From an uncultured Riemerella sp. (GTDB lineage: Bacteria > Bacteroidota > Bacteroidia > Flavobacteriales > Weeksellaceae): a DNA stretch of 35,590 nucleotides. The notes beneath the pieces were generated by a model. The model saw only the letters and a list, made by a program, of their open reading frames with translations, made no database searches and was not told the DNA's origin. The position numbers and the translations under genes are program-made. The DNA lies in the NCBI GenBank assembly GCA_938037185.1, contig CALHQK010000121.1:1-35590 (forward strand). The letters run 5' to 3'. Below are positions 33,136-35,590 of the stretch, one piece after another (position 1 is the stretch's first letter; every line of letters begins with the position of its first letter).

Positions 33136-33156
33136 GTAATATAAGTGATTTATAAA

Positions 33157-33191
33157 AATAAATAGAATCCAAAAATTGGACTCTATTTATT
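33157..33191 (-). terminator. Terminator after the TlpA-like gene
   Basis: A 16-bp stem (33157-33172 with 33176-33191) with a 3-base loop; the only non-Watson-Crick pair is a G-U on the minus strand. T-rich sequence follows toward the next gene, 22 bases before its start, so it could also act as an attenuator. Confidence 0.75.
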
Positions 33192-33206
33192 CCTTTAACT
33201 TTTTTA

Positions 33207-34688
33207 TTAGTGTCCGTGACCATCGTGTTCGTTATGTTCTTCTTCTATTTCAGAAGCCTCAGGAACAGGAGCCGTCAGACCGGTTTGTTTGTTTAAGATT
33301 TCAATAAGGTTAGTATCAGCAATGTTGAAAAATACTTTACTTGCTATTTTACCTTCTTTATCTAAGACTACAAAGCTCGGCAGTTTAAAACCATAGACAA
33401 GGAACTGTTGTGCAGCATCAGATTTTAGCCCGCCTTTGGCATAGAAATTAGTTCCTTTAAAACCGTTGAACAATGCTTTAGATGTTTTTTGGAACTGCTT
33501 GGCATCATCATCAAAGTTGATATAAGCAAAATTCATTTTGGATTGGTAAAATTCGCTTATTTCTTTCATAGTCGGTGCTATGTTTTCTACCATATTGGGT
33601 GCCCATGAACTATAAAAAACTAGTAGAGTAGGTTTCCCTTTCAGTTCTGAAAGTTTTCCCGCTTTTCCATCCTGCTTTAATAGCGAAGCATCTGGCGCTG
33701 GACTTCCTACTTTTATCCCAGAAATGGTATTATATACCTTCTCTAAGTCTTTTTTTATCGGCTCTGTTTTTATTTTTTCATTTATTGCTTTCATTATTTG
33801 CTCCATTTTTTCATTTTGAGGATGGAGGTCAAAATGAGTAGCAATAAAAGCCACTAAATAGTCTTTTTGCTCTTGTGAAAAATCCTTTCTAGTTTCTAAA
33901 AATTTTAGGAAAATCTCTGTACGCGTAGTTTTAGTATCATTGATGTAAGACATTGCGAATTTACTGAAATCAGCTTGTAATTTGCTTAAAAGATACTGTC
34001 TATAAGCAGGAAACTCCTTGATTAAAGATTCTTTTTCAAGTTTCTTCTGGGCTTCTCTGAATTTTGCGGATACTTTAAAATCAGGGTTTTGAATCATCTG
34101 CCCGTGCATCATTTCGTATTGTGAGGTTATTATCAGAAGGTTTACCATCAAATCTTTCTTTTTCCATTCAACAGCCTCTTTGTCCGCTTTTTTTTCTTTT
34201 GCTATTTCATCTATTTTTTTGTCAATATCAGCTTGAAATTTATCTAATTCTTTGATGAATTCGCTTTCGCTTTTTTCTAAAACTTTACTGTCTTGTTTAG
34301 AAAAATATGAGGAAATAAATTTCTGGCTTTCAATAAGAAAATTATTGTTTCCCTGTCCTTCGCTGGTGAATTTCATTTCTTCTGGAAAAGTCGCGCTATT
34401 CCCTGAAATATTGATGTTTTCACCTTTTTTAAGGTAGATAAAATTGTTTCTCCCATTATATAACACGGCATAAACTCCGCTTTTTTCTACCGACAGCGTA
34501 TCAGAAAAGTTTCCTTTTTCATCAAGTCCTATGTTGATGATGGGAAGCGTGGCCACAGAGGACATATCCACGATTTCTATTCTGCTGAGAGGAGATGCAT
34601 TACTGATTTTCCCCGAGATAATGATTTCTTTCTTGGAACAAGAAAATATAAAAAGCGAAAAAATGCTTAGCAAAATGTATTTTTTCAT
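33207..34688 (-). CDS. TlpA/thioredoxin-like lipoprotein lacking the CxxC motif
   Basis: A 493-residue lipoprotein with signal peptide MKKYILLSIFSLFIFSC (lipobox Cys at 17). The N-terminal part (about 20-120) is a beta domain like DUF4369, the middle is helical, and residues 324-475 form a thioredoxin-like domain starting VGSPAPDASLLKQDGK. Where TlpA/ResA have WCxxC, this protein has SSWAPNM (360-366), so both cysteines are gone, though the cis-Pro (KLPSF, Pro447) is kept. The C-terminus is His-rich (HNEHDGHGH), suggesting metal binding. A longer frame extends 45 codons upstream over the acidic tail of the next gene; the Met at 34688 before the signal peptide is the start. Confidence 0.85.
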   Translation of the reverse strand: MKKYILLSIFSLFIFSCSKKEIIISGKISNASPLSRIEIVDMSSVATLPIINIGLDEKGNFSDTLSVEKSGVYAVLYNGRNNFIYLKKGENINISGNSATFPEEMKFTSEGQGNNNFLIESQKFISSYFSKQDSKVLEKSESEFIKELDKFQADIDKKIDEIAKEKKADKEAVEWKKKDLMVNLLIITSQYEMMHGQMIQNPDFKVSAKFREAQKKLEKESLIKEFPAYRQYLLSKLQADFSKFAMSYINDTKTTRTEIFLKFLETRKDFSQEQKDYLVAFIATHFDLHPQNEKMEQIMKAINEKIKTEPIKKDLEKVYNTISGIKVGSPAPDASLLKQDGKAGKLSELKGKPTLLVFYSSWAPNMVENIAPTMKEISEFYQSKMNFAYINFDDDAKQFQKTSKALFNGFKGTNFYAKGGLKSDAAQQFLVYGFKLPSFVVLDKEGKIASKVFFNIADTNLIEILNKQTGLTAPVPEASEIEEEHNEHDGHGH

Positions 34689-34716
34689 AGTAGAGTATAT
34701 AGGGTTTGTTACTTTT

Positions 34717-35304
34717 TTAGTCCTCATCTTCATCATCCATTTCGTCTTCATAGTAGTCTTCTTCGTAGTCGTCATCGTCTTCATCTTCAAAATCATCATT
34801 GAAATCAGAGCCGAAATCCTCATTCAGCATTCCGAAATCATCATCCAAGGCAGCAAAGTTGGCAGCCTGCTTTTTTGAACCAGCCGAAGAACCGCTTTTA
34901 CTCGGTGCTTTCAGTGGGACATTCCCAAAGCGGAACACCGTAATAGGGTAGTTCACGGAAGGTTTTTCTTCTGTGATTTCCAGAAGTTCGCAGAAGAACT
35001 CCCACAGGTCAAACAGCCCGTATTTAAAGTGCATTTTGCTTCCTACTTCTGGGAATGCCTCATTTAGATAGATATCGGACATGGTCTCTCCATCTCCATC
35101 ATCAGACAGGTCTTCCAAAGGAATGGCATCTCCTTCGGACCAGTTTTCATCAGCATAATAAAACGAGGAAAGCTCATCGCCCTGCAGACTAAAAGCACTT
35201 TTAATTCCTAAATGCAGATTCCAAAGAGTTTGTTTGTCTTTAATCTCAATGTCTCTAAAAATCTGCTCCTTCGCATCTAAAATAACTCTTACCTTGTAAA
35301 TCAT
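34717..35304 (-). CDS. Plasmid pRiA4b ORF-3 family protein
   Basis: A 195-residue protein. Residues 1-135 match the pRiA4b ORF-3 (IS1096 TnpR-like) fold: VRVILDAKEQIFRDIEIKDKQTLWNLHLGIKSAF, FYYADENW and MHFKYGLFDLWEFFCELLEI. A Ser/Lys-rich linker (about 136-150) leads to a strongly acidic tail of about 40 residues (DDDDYEEDYYEDEMDDEDED). The name comes from plasmid and IS neighbours elsewhere; nothing here suggests a mobile element, and flavobacteria carry it as a stable chromosomal gene. Function unknown. It lies 28 bases before the TlpA-like gene. The only -7-like element upstream is at 35352-35359. Confidence 0.82.
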   Translation of the reverse strand: MIYKVRVILDAKEQIFRDIEIKDKQTLWNLHLGIKSAFSLQGDELSSFYYADENWSEGDAIPLEDLSDDGDGETMSDIYLNEAFPEVGSKMHFKYGLFDLWEFFCELLEITEEKPSVNYPITVFRFGNVPLKAPSKSGSSAGSKKQAANFAALDDDFGMLNEDFGSDFNDDFEDEDDDDYEEDYYEDEMDDEDED

Positions 35305-35351
35305 AAAGTTAAAATTCTTCTTATAAAGTATTTATTTAAAAAAACTGAGTG

Positions 35352-35359
35352 CAAATATA
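35352..35359 (-). promoter_or_regulatory. Possible -7 element for the pRiA4b ORF-3 gene
   Basis: TATATTTG on the minus strand, 47 bases before the start codon. A matching TTTG about 20 bases upstream is not seen, so the call rests on this element alone. Confidence 0.4.
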
Positions 35360-35415
35360 AAATTAATTAAAATGTAGTAAAAATTAAATTTTATATTTTT
35401 TGCAAAAAAATTAGG

Positions 35416-35563
35416 AGATACGGGGTGGGTCTAGGATTTTCAGGGTGTCCGAGATAACAAACTACAGGGTGTAGTTGGCATTTTTTTGTTAAAAAATAGA
35501 AGATACAGGGTGTGTTTTGCACTTTTAGGGTGTCAGGAAATGCAAAACCCCACCGGGGTCTGG
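35416..35563. repeat. Degenerate GGGTGT repeats in the terminal non-coding stretch
   Basis: GGGTG occurs at 35423, 35443, 35467, 35508 and 35528, spaced 20, 24, 41 and 20 bases. The longer form is roughly GATACAGGGTGT. The third copy lies in the hairpin AACTACA (35460-35466), GGG, TGTAGTT (35470-35476). A short GC hairpin ACCCC-ACC-GGGGT follows near 35548-35560, next to TTTTTTT. No reading frame of meaningful length covers this stretch from 35305 to the window end. Confidence 0.6.
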
Positions 35564-35590
35564 TGTTTTTTTGTCCAAAAAATGGAATCC

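Noticed and set aside
34689..34823. 45-residue extension of the TlpA-like lipoprotein
   Set aside because: It is the frame-shifted reading of the neighbour's acidic tail (Met/Lys/Thr-rich) and would place the signal peptide internally.
34717..35304. Insertion sequence remnant (IS1096 TnpR-like name)
   Set aside because: No transposase, terminal inverted repeats or target duplications are visible. The family name is historical and the gene is in a normal chromosomal setting.

Overview
The window is chromosomal DNA of a low-GC member of the Bacteroidota, class Flavobacteriia, most likely Weeksellaceae (Chryseobacterium/Riemerella/Cloacibacterium type). Evidence: several genes have the Bacteroidota promoter TTTG-N18-21-TAnnTTTG and lack Shine-Dalgarno sequences. 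The primary sigma factor is the short form without region 1.1. There are many TonB/lipoprotein-type envelope genes, the HU - tiny basic protein - RNase G cluster, an HU-HIG protein and a mevalonate-pathway kinase. The genus assignment is inference.

Layout. 1-3.1 kb (+): a transporter with a siroheme-synthase-like N-terminus (its 5' end lies off the window), a mevalonate-type kinase and a UbiA prenyltransferase, closely spaced. 3.1-4.9 kb: divergent lipoproteins plus a membrane-anchored permuted-papain protein. 4.9-9.4 kb (+): rpsO, pnp and fhs, each ending in a clear terminator. 9.4-16.3 kb (-): rpoD, an NlpE-like lipoprotein, a TonB-dependent receptor, and a tight four-gene unit (thioredoxin-like, Crp/Fnr regulator, dapF, mltG). 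16.3-20 kb: pncA, a rhodanese, queG-comF, and mutY converging on comF. 19.9-22.1 kb (+): HU, a 30-residue basic protein (probably ribosomal) and rng. 22.1-26.8 kb (-): pepT, HU-HIG, a four-copy 22-bp repeat array, fabI, a Bax-inhibitor-1 protein and an acyl-CoA reductase. 26.8-29.6 kb (+): ferredoxin, serC and DUF1015. 29.7-35.3 kb (-): rlmD, an LTA-synthase-like sulfatase, a cysteine-less TlpA-like lipoprotein and a pRiA4b ORF-3-type protein. The last 290 bases are non-coding and carry degenerate GGGTGT repeats.

Most of the window is housekeeping: RNA turnover and translation (rpsO, pnp, rng, rlmD, queG, the tiny basic protein), one-carbon and serine metabolism (fhs, serC), cell wall (dapF, mltG), fatty acids (fabI) and NAD salvage (pncA). 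I see no phage, insertion sequence, CRISPR array, tRNA, rRNA or defence island, and no complete new system. The most unusual signals are small regulatory structures: a 20-bp perfect palindrome filling the spacer of the pncA promoter, a 22-bp-periodic array ahead of the HU-HIG gene, an 11-bp dyad ahead of the TonB receptor, hairpins in the pnp leader, and the terminal GGGTGT repeats. Several conserved-fold proteins also lack expected active-site residues. Five start codons were moved downstream from the longest possible reading frame on family or overlap grounds.
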